Source: Shinisaurus crocodilurus (Eukaryota > Chordata > Lepidosauria > Squamata > Shinisauridae). Taken from it: a stretch of 64,000 nucleotides of DNA. Made by a program: the position numbers and the translations under genes. Positions 1-11,583 of the stretch are shown piece after piece (the first letter of the stretch is position 1; every line of letters begins with the position of its first letter). The notes below the pieces were generated by a model. The model saw only the letters and a program-made list of their open reading frames with translations. It was not told the origin of the DNA and did no database searches. The stretch lies in NCBI GenBank assembly GCA_021292165.1, contig JAHFWL010000946.1, positions 1 to 64,000 of the forward strand, given 5' to 3'.

Positions 1-651
1 TTCCCCTAGCTCCTTTATTGCCACCAGGGTCCATTTTCCCGCCCAGCGTTCACCAATCCTGTCTTCCTAACTGTCGAAGGAGGGCCCCCCGCCCTTTCTC
101 AGCTGTAGACACTTTCTCATGACTTCATCCCAATTAACGCCTGACCTTGCTTCTCAGCTCTGCAGCTCACCCTTATCTCCCAGGTGCTCCCAACCACCCT
201 CCCAGTACATTCCAAAAGACTACAGTAAAAATCCGTTAGCTAAACAGCAATGGGGGGGGGAAGGGCCATCTAACAGGGTTTCTCTAAAGTCTCAGCTACT
301 ACAAGTCCCATCTTCACAAGCTGTAGTCATTATCACAGTCTGAGGGTCGAAGCCAAAATATATCAGTCCAAAACAGAGCAAACATAAACCAGTTTGGGAT
401 CAGGCAAAGTCATGGTCAAGGTCGTTCCAAGGATCAAAGGTACAGAAGTCTGAGGTCGGGAATGTCAGGAGCGTCTGGCTGTAGCTGTCTTAACAAACAA
501 TTGCTTCCAGCATCTGAGTGTGTTTGGGACCTGCCTTTTGAGCAGGCGCTGATTGGTAAGGCTGCCCAGCTGGGTCAGGCTGCACTTAGCCTGGCCCCAC
601 CCCAAACACACTCCGGCCCAGCTGGTCTCTGTCTGACCTACTGGAGGCACA
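1..651. other. intronic sequence, no recognised gene
   Basis: Anonymous sequence without a convincing reading frame or repeat terminus. The short ORFs here have no recognisable motif and overlap on both strands. It ends at the 3' boundary of a reverse-oriented Helitron. Confidence 0.5.
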
Positions 652-1380
652 ACAGCTGTTGCCCGCGGCTGCGCTCGCGTGGATTTTAGGATTTGGTATA
701 ATTGTTTTCAAAAGAAACATATATGGAAAAGATGCAGTGTCTCTGACTGAAAGTGTAAAGTTTAGGCTGGGGTGCTGACAGCAGAAATCTTTTGTGACAG
801 AAATATCTGTTTGTAAAGAAAAATCAGGTTAATCCTGAGAGTCTACAGGTGATGAAGAGTGAGCATGCCAAGTTTGGGATAGATCCGTCTAAACGTGATG
901 GAGCCTATGCGACGATGCCCCACACACAACAGTCAGTCATTTAAAAAGTTTCCCTCCCTTTTCACCCCGTCATGTAAAAAGTTTTCCTCCCTTTTCACCC
1001 ACTCAGAGAACTTTCTAAATGGCCTAGGGGAGATTTGCATACCCAGCCCTATTGGCCCCTGCAGGAATTCATACGAACATTCTAACTGTCCTATGGGCTA
1101 TTTGCATAACTGCTGCTATTGGCTCCTGCAGCAAGTTGGCTCCTGCAACAATTATGAGGTGAGGCCAATTTGCAGAACTGCAGATAAGAGAGTGGGGTGA
1201 TTTTGCCCCCTTTTTCACCCCCTTAGGGACGGAATTTCCCAAAATCCTTCCTTAGTGGGAGTCTACATCATAAAAGCAATGTCCCTTCAAAATTTCACGT
1301 TCCTAGATTAAACGGTTTGAGCTGGGCGTCGATGAGTCAGTCAGTCAGTCAGTCAGGACACCTTCTTTTATATATATAGA
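652..1380 (-). mobile_element. non-autonomous Helitron, reverse orientation
   Basis: Read on the minus strand, the element begins TCTATATATATAAAAG at 1380 and ends in CTGT at 655-652, a variant of the usual CTRR, after a GC-rich hairpin segment (CGCG...CGCG). It sits between A and T, the normal Helitron target, with no target duplication. The 5' part carries the tandem GACT/CTGA motif and the phrase CCCACTAAGGAAGGATTTT, both shared with the copies at 3735 and 10082. There is no Rep/helicase gene, so it would need a partner element to move. It also holds the uninserted version (TAA at 1083-1085) of the site occupied by a MITE in the copy at 10082. Confidence 0.8.
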
Positions 1381-3651
1381 TTTTCTCCATCTGTCACTGC
1401 CCTACCCCAGTCTCCTAGCTTCTTTAGAGGTTAGAAACAATGGAAGCAATATTGAAGAGATATAAACAAGTCATAATATAGTACACAATATGTTTACTAA
1501 CATGGCTTGTTGGGAATCAACAAAACCATTTGTGGTTTGCGAGCCACGAAATAAGTAAAGTTCTGTCACGTATTTCAGAGTAATGACACTGTGCCATGTA
1601 ATGTCAGAGTGACAGCCCAATGCTCATCATGTCTTGTACAGCTATTCCTGTCTGCCAGCCAAGATGTGGATTTGCTATGTGATACTAAATAAATGGATCT
1701 CTTTCAGTAGGAAATTTTGTAGCCTTCTGCAGCTAATCTAACTACTAATAAAGTTATTCATTCAACTACCAATAATTTGATAATCTCTGTTTTAAAACAA
1801 CAACATTCTTTATGGATTACTAGAACGAAGTGAAGGTTTATTGATTTTGAAAAGAATTTTAAATTACTTCAGTTATCTGTATATTATAGCCAATGCCCCA
1901 AATGTATTGGATACCATTATTCATATACACAGACTATCCCAGACAAATTTTGTGAATGTTTGAGAGCTCCAGCATACTTCAGCACACTCTGATGAATGCT
2001 GATAGTCACCTAAATACGATGCTCAGAATTCACTCTGTATTAATCTCCTATTCTCATCATTTACATCTGACTGTCAACATTCACCAACTTTTGGACACTC
2101 ATTGCAACATATATATTTTCTGCCTGCAGATAGTACAGCATCAACAAGGCCACAACACTGCATTGACATCCACTCCCTTCGCTAACCTTGTTCTCCCCCC
2201 CCCCCAAATATAGCATATACGTGGATGTACAGTTTGTGTATTCATATTACAGGAACTTACAGCATAACTGACTGGACAGACAGATAAAGGGTGAGGAAAT
2301 GCTTCAGACACTGGATAGGTTTAAAACCTGGTCAAGTATGCAATGTGCAGAACAGTGCTCAAAACATATTTGTATTCTGTGCTGCACAGCCAGTTACCTA
2401 CTGAAATAAATTATGTATGGTTGGTGATCTGATTTATCAGCCTGCCAGTGTAGTTCAGAAGCAATATACTAGAAACAAAAAGACTGCCACTGTTTTAAAT
2501 AGGAAAACAGTGTTAAAGAATAAACTTCCTCTGCTAATAACTGAAGAACACCACACACAAATGCTTGAGTCACTCTGTCTCAGGCATGCATATAAAAAGG
2601 CCGGCATGCCAGCTTCTTTCATTTGTCGAATGCTGCATTGTTATTATTCTGTGCACATTCTCCCCTTCACTTCCTGGAGCTCAGGCTTTACTTTCATGTC
2701 ATAAGCATGTGTCTAATAGAGATCAATCTTGGGATGAGTTAATCTCTCTGGAGAATGTTTTATTTAAATCAAATCAGCATTGAATAGCTTAGATTAAATT
2801 CAAAACATCTGATCTGCAAATTAATCTATTTAAACACACTCTGGGGATCAAAAATAGGCTGGATGCTTTGTTTGTGTTTCACTCCTATCCATCTCTGCTT
2901 GAATCTTGGAATGAACATATATCTGCTTTTAGTTAACTAAATTATCCCATCCACTCAAAAGTTTCATTTGTTGCAGAAAAGTTCAGAGAGCTTTTATTCA
3001 ATTATACAACCATCAGAAGGGAAAGAGAATAATATGTTTCTCTCACAGGAGGTTATTTGCTGGCCTAGTATGCCTTATTTTTAAAGGAGACACATTTTAG
3101 AATAGGGTAATCTAAAAGTTCAGACAAAATAACATAGCTGTAATCAAACACCATGAGCTGGAGTAATTTTTGGACCCCGTTTTCATACCATATTATTTTC
3201 TACTCATTCAATCCAGTTTGGTTTTGTGCGTAATGACTGGGCATTTTACTGAGGTCACAACACATCCACATTGTCAGTATGATTTACAGTGACCCTATTT
3301 GGGTATAACATATCTCAGCTTGTAAAGCCTTGTTCTCACATGTTGCATCCTCAAGCCACACTTTCCGTCCTACCTCCTCCATGTGCCAGAATCTAGAATT
3401 TCCTGAATTACAACTGTTGCATCAAGAACAGGAAACAGTGGTTGCCAGAATCAGAACGAACCAGGATCTGAAACCACAGGATCCAAAACTGCTTTGGACA
3501 TAATGGGAAACCATGGTTTTCTAACTCAATATCTTTAATAACAATGTGCAGAGAAGGGAAGAGTGAAGGAGCAGCACAAAGACAGAGCATGCAGGCATGA
3601 TTTATAAATAATTTTGGATATGCTTAGTGGTATATAAATCTATTTAATAAT
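1381..3651. other. anonymous intron sequence
   Basis: AT-rich, mostly unique-looking sequence of about 2.3 kb. Short ORFs (for example around 1956-2213 and 2417-2704) show no motif, no repeat similarity I recognise and no exon-like splice boundaries. I see nothing supportable here. Confidence 0.5.
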
Positions 3652-3678
3652 AATAACAACAACAACAACAACAACAAC

Positions 3679-3709
<31 letters not shown>

Positions 3710-3750
3710 TGTATATATATATATATACATGTATATATATATATATATAA
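3652..3750. repeat. compound microsatellite (AAC)n(GT)n(AT)n
   Basis: A run of AAC repeats passes into GT repeats at about 3678 and then AT repeats from about 3713. It directly precedes the first of two tandem Helitron 5' ends, whose own AT-rich start merges into it, so the exact Helitron boundary is blurred. Confidence 0.9.
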
Positions 3751-3960
3751 AGAAGAAGTCCTGACTGACTGGCTGACTGACTCATCAACGTCCAGCTCAA
3801 ACCGGTTAACGTAGGAACGTGAAATTTGGAAGGAACATTGTTTTTATGACATAGGCACCCACTAAGGAAGGATTTTTGGAAATTCCATCCCTAAGGGGGT
3901 GAAAAAGGGGGGAGAATTTTTTAATGACTGACTGACTGACTGCTGTGTCCATCCAGAACA
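3735..3960 (+). mobile_element. Helitron fragment (5' part)
   Basis: It carries the same 5' region as the copies at 10082 and 1380: the CTGACTGACTGG repeat, the CAACGTCCAGCTCAAACC segment and CACTAAGGAAGGATTTT. It then jumps to a shortened internal region and has no Helitron 3' end of its own. The start is uncertain because of the AT microsatellite. Confidence 0.65.
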
Positions 3961-3996
3961 TTAAAAATATGTTATTATTAGTCTGTTTACAATTTA

Positions 3997-4845
3997 TTTA
4001 TATATATAAAAGAGGAAGTCCTGACTGACTGGGATGATTTGTCTGTGGGGGAAACACCCTTTTAAAATACTATTATTGTTTATTGTGGTGTTTACGCTGG
4101 GTAGACATTGTGTACCTTTCTCACTGCCCCCAAATAGAATTTATTAACTCCCTATCTCTTTCTCTGCTTCAAGCTTTCTCATTTTCATCTCTCTCTCTCT
4201 CTTTCCTCCTTTTCTGCTTCAAGCTATATTTTCCTAAATTCTAATTTGTTTTCTGGTTCTGGCCAGTGGGAGTCAGTGTTCATACCCATGAATACCTCAG
4301 AATACTTTCAGAATATCCGCTTGAATTCAAAAGACTTCAGTTCCCCCTAAAGGTTTGTTTCGCCATGACCATCAACAAGTCATAGGGGCAGACTTTGCAG
4401 GTAGCGGGGATTGACCTAAGGGAAGACTGCTTCTCACATGGGCAGTTTTACATGGGCTGTTCCAGAGTGAGCTCACCTAACTCTCTGGTCATCCTAGTAC
4501 CTGAAGGGAGAACCACTAATGTAGTTTACAAATAAGTACTGAAATAGGGTTTTTTTTGGTAGGTTGCAGATGCCAAATAAGTAATTTTTAAATTTTTGGT
4601 CTGTCTCATTGTCTGTTTCTAATAACACCATGAAAAAGTTCATGGACGCATATGAATGGAACAACTATCTTTGTTTTGTAGCCAATACGCCCCAACTAAC
4701 GTCTGCAATAAACATTGCTTATTACATTAAGACATCAACCTGTAAATTATATTTTGTACAGTTTGGACAAAAAACTCATGCTTCTTTTAAAAACAATTGT
4801 ACCAAATCCTAAAATCAACGCGAGCGAAGCCACAGGCAATAGCTA

Positions 4846-4846
<1 letters not shown>
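3997..4846 (+). mobile_element. non-autonomous Helitron
   Basis: The 5' end reads TTTATATATATAAAAG (one C-to-T change from the related copies) after an A. The 3' end is CTAG at 4843-4846 followed by T, preceded by ACGCGAGCGAAGCC. Both ends match the minus-strand copy at 652-1380. The interior differs from the other copies and encodes nothing recognisable. It lies just 3' of another Helitron 5' fragment. Confidence 0.75.
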
Positions 4847-4885
<39 letters not shown>

Positions 4886-4887
4886 GA
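4846..4887. repeat. (GT)n(AT)n microsatellite
   Basis: Dinucleotide repeats start right at the Helitron 3' terminus: TG units followed by TA units. Confidence 0.9.
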
Positions 4888-5161
4888 GATATATTACACT
4901 CCCAAAAAGCCAATGGCTGTGTGTTTGTGCTGTTTGAGGTGTGTATGAAGCTTTTTTATCCAGCACAATATGCAAGTTCATACAGCTGATAGAATAAAGT
5001 CAACTAGGTTGGAAAACAAGTCTGAAACATGATATGAGAATTACGGTACCCTAAAAGTACTGGTTTTCATTTGTGCTATTTTTGCTGAACTCTTTCGACA
5101 CTGGGTTGTTCTGCCTCAGAACATCTGTGCATTGTAAAAGATTCTGGGGCATGGTCTAGGG

Positions 5162-6080
5162 CAGTGATGGCGAACCTTTTTGAGCCCGAGTGCCCAAACT
5201 ACAACACAAAACCAACTTATTTATTTCAAAGTGCCAACACTGAAATTAAACCTGAATACTGAGGTTTTAGTTTTAGAAAAACAACTCATACAGTTGTCCA
5301 AACTAATTAACATCTTTTGTCTTAAAAGAAAAACACAATAACAGAGCTTGCAATGATACAAACAGGTTTTTGTTGAAAAAAAATCAACTCAAAAAATTGT
5401 TATAGTACTACATTGTACACATAGCCTGAAGGGAATTTATACAAACTTTTTAAATAATTAGGCACATGTATTTTTGGATAAGGGATTCTCAACTTGTAAT
5501 ATGATTATATGCCAGACTGAAATTGTATGGGGCAAGCTTTACTCCGGTTCCTTTCCCTGCTTCTACAGGTGTCGGATTAGTAAAAGTAAAAGTCAACCTG
5601 TACTAGGATGAGCAAGATAAACAAGAAAACTAAACGTGCTTAACACATTTTAAACACTTTATGTCTTGACTGCAAACACTGCATTAGGTAAAAGTTTGCC
5701 TTGGGCATGCTTTTGCACAATTAATGTGATTTTTGCTATTGCATGCATGCTGATAATTTGTCAAACCTTGGCTCATACTCCGTTAGTTTGAGAGCAACAC
5801 ATGCAGCACTCAGGTCAACTGTTAGGGCTTTACATCCAAGCCATGCTCTGTGCATCATTCTTCAAAATCTTTTAAATGTGATAACAATGTAGAAAATAAT
5901 TCTGTAACAGGAATTCTAGAATAAAATCATTCTGTTCCACACTGTGAGAAAGAACAAAATCATTAGTGTTTTGCAGAAGGGGACAATCTTTTCGCGATCT
6001 GGTGACCAATGGCTCGAGTGCCCACAGAGAGGTCCCTGCGTGCCAGCTGTGGCACCCATGCCATAGGTTCGCCATCACTG
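5162..6080. mobile_element. hAT-type DNA transposon remnant, non-autonomous
   Basis: The ends are inverted copies: CAGTGATGGCGAACCTTTTT at the left and GGTTCGCCATCACTG at the right. An exact 8-bp duplication, GTCTAGGG, flanks the element at 5154-5161 and 6081-6088, which is the hAT hallmark. The 919-bp interior has no transposase reading frame. It may be a deletion derivative of a longer hAT. The exact target duplication suggests a fairly young insertion. Confidence 0.88.
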
Positions 6081-6269
6081 GTCTAGGGGGTACTGCAGCA
6101 TGGGTCTGGCCTACTGCTCATCATGGTTGCTCTGTGAAAATGGAGCTTAGCCTCAAGTGCATCCTAGAACACACCCAGCACCCTCCTGTATGCAGGGGAA
6201 GATCAGTATGCAGGGGAAGTTCAGTAGTGGTGGCCAAGCTTATTTGCCATTACTGATCTTCTCATGAGG

Positions 6270-6497
6270 AAATGAGGTGGCCAGGTGTGCTGGTTTACAG
6301 AGGACAACCTTTGATTTTGGAGAGCTGGCAGAGGACAGTCCTCTATTTCAAGGTGTTGGGTTAGGATTTTAAAAGAATTTTTTATACTGTTTTAATTATC
6401 ATGTTTTATTGTATTGTTTTAATTGTACATCGCCCAGGGTGGCCGGGTGGCCGGCCAGATGGGCGATTAACAAATATAATAAATAAATAAATAAATG
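6270..6497 (+). mobile_element. L2-type LINE 3' end
   Basis: The segment ends with the CGCCCAGGGTGGCC and GGGCGATTAACAAATA type of 3' UTR and an (AATA)n tail, like other L2-like 3' ends in the window. The reverse transcriptase part is absent, as in a 5'-truncated copy. Confidence 0.6.
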
Positions 6498-6785
6498 ACT
6501 CCCAAGCTGCAGACCTGGTCCTTCAGGGGTAGATGTACCCCATTCAGCTCCAGGTCAACATCCCCTAACCTCCCCTTGTCTCACAGCAGAAGTACCTCGG
6601 TCTTGTCGGGGTTCAGTTTCAGCATGTTCCTTCCCATCCAGCTACCCACTGCCTCCAGGCATTTGGACAGGGTTTCAACAGCCAACGTTGGTGAGGACTT
6701 GGAAGCGAGGTAGAGCTGCGTGTCATACGCATATTGATGACAGCGCACCCCAAACCTCCTGATGGTAGCTCCCAGCGTTGTCATG
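6498..6785 (-). pseudogene. L2-type LINE reverse transcriptase fragment
   Basis: Minus-strand translation gives the stretch around the RT active site and thumb: FGVRCHQYAYDTQLYLA, then LNPDKTEVLLL. This is the typical L2 pattern, with the YADDTQL box changed to YAYDTQL. About 95 codons remain. It abuts an L2 3' end of the opposite orientation at 6497. Not functional. Confidence 0.75.
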
Positions 6786-8195
6786 TATGAAATGCATACT
6801 TTAATTAGGTTCTTCCTACAACAGAGTAGGAACTACTAAGGACCAGAACTCTATTAGAAATCTACAGCCTGTTGGCCTTTTTAATTGGCAGCTGCTTCAG
6901 TGCATTTTTTAAAAAATGATCCTTTTCTTCATACAAACAGTTAGGTCATCCTGTAGCCAATCAGATTTGGCTGTGCAAAAACCATCATTGGGGACAAACA
7001 AAAGTTATGGGCAATGCCCTCTAAATTAGCTTTGTTTCTTAGTGACATTTTCACATATCCAAATCTGATTAAATAAATGATTACCTCACTGCTTTTACTT
7101 AGAAGAAAGCTGTTGTTGTTTTAACAACAACATCAACACATTTCAGCACAAAAAGGGCATGATTGGAAGGACTTAATTAATCTTTTCAGACCCATGAAAT
7201 ATTTGATTTCATGCCAAAATTCAAAATGGAGCAATTCATACAGTACTCATTTTAGTACCAAGCCACCTTCACTGTCATGAGTGGAATATGGATGCACAAG
7301 AGGAAAGCCATCTATATTCACACAAGACTTTAATCCTTCCATGTCAAGCTATCTCCATCCATCATTGTAAGTAAAACACAAACACATGGGGATAGTCATT
7401 TATGCATCCTGATGTCTTACATCCCACAAAAAAATCACACTGGAATGAAGATTCACTGATCAAGATCCATAAATGGAACTGAACTGAAAAAATGTGATCT
7501 CTCCAGGAGGATTTGCACATGCCTAAGCAGAACTTATCAGAAGTAGAGGCAAAGAACACACACTGGAGACAAAGGACAAATCCATTTTTGTACATTTACA
7601 TTTTCTGTTTCTGTATTGTATTTGCATTATACAGAGATGTGGATTTTCAAAGGAAATAGCTCTAGAAATTGCAATGCAGTGTCTGGTATAGATAAGTTCC
7701 ATATAAAAGTTCAGTTCTTCCCACATCATACCAAAATTATGTACCTCCAGTGTCTAATTAGAAAAATCCTTATAGTGTACACAGTTTCCCTTGGCATATA
7801 TTCCATTCTCATTATTCATATTTAAATAAAGCAGTCCAAATTTGAAGAGTAGCATCCTTTTAAAAAAGAAGAACAAGCAGGGGGAAAGAAACATTCTTAT
7901 TGTGACTGAAAATGTTGTCTGTTCTCTCTACATCTTGTTCAGACTCAGTCTAGACTGTTATTTAAAATGACAACCGGAACATTGAGGTATGAAAATTCCA
8001 AATTACCACCAGAAAGTGAAAGGGAAGGACTTGCATTAAACTGGGAATAAATATTTGTGTATGCAGATTTGTTATCTCCTACAGTTTTTTTCCTTCCTTC
8101 CTTCCTTCCTTTTAATGAACCAACAGGACTATCGCAGTCTGTCACATGATGTTATCTTCACGGTTTAAATTTTCTCTGTCAAAAATCTTTCCGTA
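6786..8195. other. anonymous intron sequence
   Basis: AT-rich sequence with no recognised repeat termini apart from a short (TTCC)n run near 8092-8110. ORFs at 7362-7825 overlap on opposite strands and look random. Confidence 0.5.
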
Positions 8196-8197
8196 TA

Positions 8198-8479
8198 CAG
8201 TAAAACCTTGGATTGCAAGTAACTTGGTCTGCAAGTGTTTTGCAAGACAAGGGAATTTTTAAAATAAATTTTAACTTGATAAACAAGCGACGTCTTGCAA
8301 TACAAGTACTGTAGTACGGTCGAGAAAAATGAAGACTTTACACTATCATTCTTTATTGCAGCTTAAATTAAAAATATGTTTACAAATTTCTTATGGGGAA
8401 TTTCACTTTGATATACAAGTGCTTTGGATTACAAGCATGTTTCCGGAACGAATTATGCTTGCAATCCAAGGTATTACTG
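8198..8479. mobile_element. pogo/Tigger-like (Tc1-mariner) MITE
   Basis: The terminal inverted repeats are CAGTAAAACCTTGGATTGCA at the left and its complement, ending GGTATTACTG, at the right. TA dinucleotides flank both ends (8196-8197 and 8480-8481), as expected for the Tc1/mariner superfamily. The 282-bp body is itself partly self-complementary (TTGCAAGACAAG against CTTGCAATACAAG). There is no transposase frame. Confidence 0.85.
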
Positions 8480-8481
8480 TA

Positions 8482-8962
8482 TATTATCATTTACTGCCTC
8501 TCAATTAATATCCTCTATATTTCTCTTTGCATTCATACATTTGTCAGCTATGATTTACACACATTTTGGGTGCAATCTGTTGGGAACATCTCCTGCCTAA
8601 GCAGCATTTAAGAATAAATCTGTGCAAGTCCAAAATATTTATGTGGGAGAAGAGTGGTGCTCTATAGCGCCCCACATCTACACACTGAAGCTTAGCCTTT
8701 TTCGTTTCATTCCTTTGAATGTGTGGGCAGCTGCCGCATGTGATGCACTATCATAGCTACAGTATCCCCATGAGAAAATAACGTTGCTCATACCATTCTA
8801 CTGCTTAGAATGCACACAAAGCTTGGACACCTTTTGGGGGCAAACTCAGGGATGTTCATGCACACCTACTGAACCTTGACATTAATCAAGCAGTTATGTT
8901 CAGAACTGTGACATAACGGTTCAATTTGGGCCAAATTGGATATCATAATGGCAGACACACAA
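8482..8962. other. anonymous intron sequence
   Basis: No recognisable gene or repeat in this stretch. Confidence 0.4.
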
Positions 8963-10053
8963 GGTGGGTTCACACAACATGACAAGACATCATTGTATGT
9001 CACCACAATGTACAACAATGGGCGTGACAGATGATCGCCTCTTCTCATCGCTAGCGTCATTCTGCTCATCGCTAGTGTGGTTTTTCTCAGAGCCAGAGCT
9101 CCCTCCTTCTCACGTCACGTATCCCAGTGGCCTTTGCGAGCCAGCCCACATCCCAGGATCCCTCACTTCCTCGCTAAGTTGGCTGCCCCATCACGATTGG
9201 TCCTCTGAGCTCACGGGGTGATCCTTCCCTCTCCCTCCTCCCAAAGCAAACTGTAACCCTCTCCTTCCTGCCTCCTGGGCAACTGGTGTGAAAGCAGCAG
9301 AAAAAACCTCTTTACCTGTCACCCAGCCCCTTTCCTTTCCACCTCCCAGACCATGTAAACCCAGCAGAAAAAGCGATCGCTGCCTGTCACCCTGCCCCAG
9401 CACATTCCCACCCATGACATGAGCAGTCTTCTCCCTGCTGTTATCATTGCCACCGTGGCAAAGCATCTCCCCCCAGCCCCCTCGACCAGAGTTTCTAGTG
9501 CGAGCCGTAGCTTGAATTTTCCCTCACCATCCGCTCCACCCCACACTGCACCCCGCCCAGTTTCATCATCCCCTTATCCATCCATCCCCCCTGACTTGTG
9601 TGGCCAAGCGCTATCCCACCTTGACAGCGTCCCTGATAAAACACACGGCTGCAGCCGCTGCACGCTATCTCCCATCCAGTGAGAAGCCTTGTTTCCTCCC
9701 TCCTCAACCCCCCTTCCCTTTCCCACACCTGCCCCAACATGCAGGTGATGCTCACTAACGTGCATATTGCTAAGCAGACTTGGGGATAGAGTGGCTGCAG
9801 ATTTCCCCTCTCTGGCCATGCGGCTCTGTGGTATTTGTGCAGAAACAACAATGAGAGGGCTCTCCCGGGTTCGGACGACACGACAAGCAGTTGTTGTAAG
9901 AACAAACCCTAGAACAAACAGTTGTTTCTTATCGTTGTTTCTGAGGACAAAACAGACCATTGTGACTCACAATGACCTGGGTTTAGACAATACGACAAAC
10001 AACAGTTGTCTGTTATCATTGTTTGCTTGTCATCATGTCGTCCAAACCCAGTC
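8963..10053. mobile_element. long foldback element, Harbinger-like termini
   Basis: The left end, GGGTTCACACAACATGACAAG, is matched in inverse at the right by a segment ending CATGTCGTCCAAACCC. Further inverted blocks (TTGTCTGTTATCATTGTTTG-type) lie inside the right half. The middle is C/T-rich and non-coding. I could not find a clear target duplication. The TTCACAC...GACA style of terminus resembles the GGGCC MITEs at 10391 and 44954, hence the tentative class. ORFs here overlap on both strands and show no domain. Confidence 0.5.
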
Positions 10054-10390
10054 ACAGTATCTTTTTCATACATCCACCCTATCTATATATATAAAAGAAG
10101 TCCTGACTGACTGATTTTTGATTGACTGACTCATCAACGCCCAGCTCAAACTGTTTAATCTACGAATGTGAAATTTTGAAGGAACATTGTTTTTATGACG
10201 TAGACACCCACTAAGGAAGGATTTTTGGAAATTCCGTCCCTAAGGGGGTGAAAAAAGGGGGCAAAATCAGCCCACTCTCATATCTTCTATGGGCAAAACA
10301 ACAGGGTAGCAGTTATGCAAATCGGCCTCACTTCATAATTGCTGCAGGAGCCAATAGGAGCAGTTATGCAAATACCCCATACAACACTTA

Positions 10391-10825
10391 GGGCCGGTTC
10401 ACACGACCCAGGCTGCCAGCGGGGGGAGGAACCACGAGGACGTCCGCGGGGTCCGGCAGGGCACCGCACACGACCGGCGCCCCGCATGTGTGGGTAGACC
10501 CCGTAGTCCCCGCACCGCAGTGCGGGCCTCCCGGCGGTAGGGTGTGGGGCCCGGGATGCCCAGAGGGGCCATTTGCCCCTACAGGCTGGAGCAGCAGCGG
10601 CTCCGGCTGCTCTGGGCTGCCATCTTTGTGGGGACCCCGCGGGACGGCCGCCCGCTGTTCCGACGGCACGGTGACCACGCGCAGTAGGGGCTTACCCCTC
10701 TACTGACCATGGTCACTTTGCGAGTGTCCCACACGCGGCTCTCCCGCGGGGGCACCCCCGGTCAGCATGCACACGACACGGGAACCGCGGGGGACTTGCG
10801 GTTCCTGTGTCGTGCGAACAAGCCC
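10391..10825. mobile_element. GC-rich PIF/Harbinger-like MITE
   Basis: The ends are GGGCCGGTTCACACGAC and its imperfect inverse GTGTCGTGCGAACAAGCCC, flanked by TTA at 10388-10390 and 10826-10828. A 3-bp TTA duplication is typical of PIF/Harbinger. The related Helitron at 652-1380 holds the empty site with a single TAA (minus-strand TTA) at 1083-1085, which confirms the boundaries. The interior is strongly GC-rich with no transposase. A related copy lies at 44954-45358. Confidence 0.85.
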
Positions 10826-11195
10826 TTAGAATGTTCGTATGAATTCCTGCAGGGGCCAATAGGGGTGGGTATGCAAATCTCCCCTAGGCCATTTAGAATG
10901 TTCTCTGAGGGGTGAAAAGGGAGGGAAACTTTTTAAATGACTGAATGACTGTTGTGTGTGGGGCGTCATCACATAGGCTCCATCACGTTTTGACAGAACT
11001 ACCCCAAAGTTGGCACGGACCACGGTCACTCTTCATCACCTGTAGACTCTCAGGATTAACCTTATTTTTCTTTAAGATCAGATATTTCTGTCAGATATTT
11101 ATGAACTGCCACAGGGGCCCAATCAGGAGTGGATATGCAAATCTCTCCTACGTCAAAACAGAATGTTCATATGAACTGCAGCCAGAGCCTACACG

Positions 11196-11465
11196 GGGGT
11201 GGGGGGAGCAGGGATTTCATTGTGCAGTCCCAGGGGGGAACAGGGATTTCACTGTGTGGTCCCGGGGGAGCAGGGATTTCATTGTGCAGTCCCGGGGGGG
11301 CAGGGATTTCACTGTGTAGTCCCAGGGGAGCAGGGATTTCATTGTGTATTCCGGGGGGGGGAGCAGAGATTTCACTGTGTAGTCCCGGGGGGGGAGCAGG
11401 GATTTCATTGTGCAATCCCAGGGGAGCCGGGTTTCCCGGGGGAGCTGGGATTCCATTATGTAGTC
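11196..11465. repeat. minisatellite, about 30-34 bp unit, inside a Helitron
   Basis: Eight or nine diverged units of GGGGAGCAGGGATTTCA plus TTGTGCAGTCCCG run in tandem. Unit lengths near a multiple of three and lack of stops produce several overlapping open frames on both strands, which are artefacts of the repeat and not genes. Confidence 0.88.
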
Positions 11466-11583
11466 CTGGGAGACCTTTCCTATGGAGCGATTCAAAACAG
11501 CGGTCAGCTACCTTAAGGAATTTCGAACAAATAGTGCCTATAGGAAAATGACGACCCGTGCAACGCCGGGTAAAAAAAGCTAG

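Larger units (their letters stand above)
10082..11583 (+). mobile_element. non-autonomous Helitron, 1.5 kb, carrying a nested MITE
   Basis: It starts TCTATATATATAAAAG after an A (10081) and ends AAAAAAAGCTAG before a T (11584). Just before the end is a hairpin, ACCCG-loop-CGGGT. These are canonical Helitron ends. Internal blocks match the reverse copy at 652-1380. A 435-bp MITE is nested at 10391-10825 and a minisatellite lies at 11196-11465. There is no Rep/helicase gene. The 3' hairpin differs from that of the 652 and 4846 copies, so at least two 3' end types share one 5' end. Confidence 0.87.

Noticed and set aside
3678..3760. CRISPR-like array
   Set aside because: Simple dinucleotide repeats, with no spacers or direct repeats of CRISPR type anywhere in the window.
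9191..9960. Overlapping ORFs up to 136 residues
   Set aside because: They lie in the middle of a foldback element, overlap on opposite strands and carry no motif.
10287..10915. Several ORFs in the GC-rich stretch
   Set aside because: High GC content lowers stop frequency; the region is a MITE with TTA duplications and has an empty-site counterpart.
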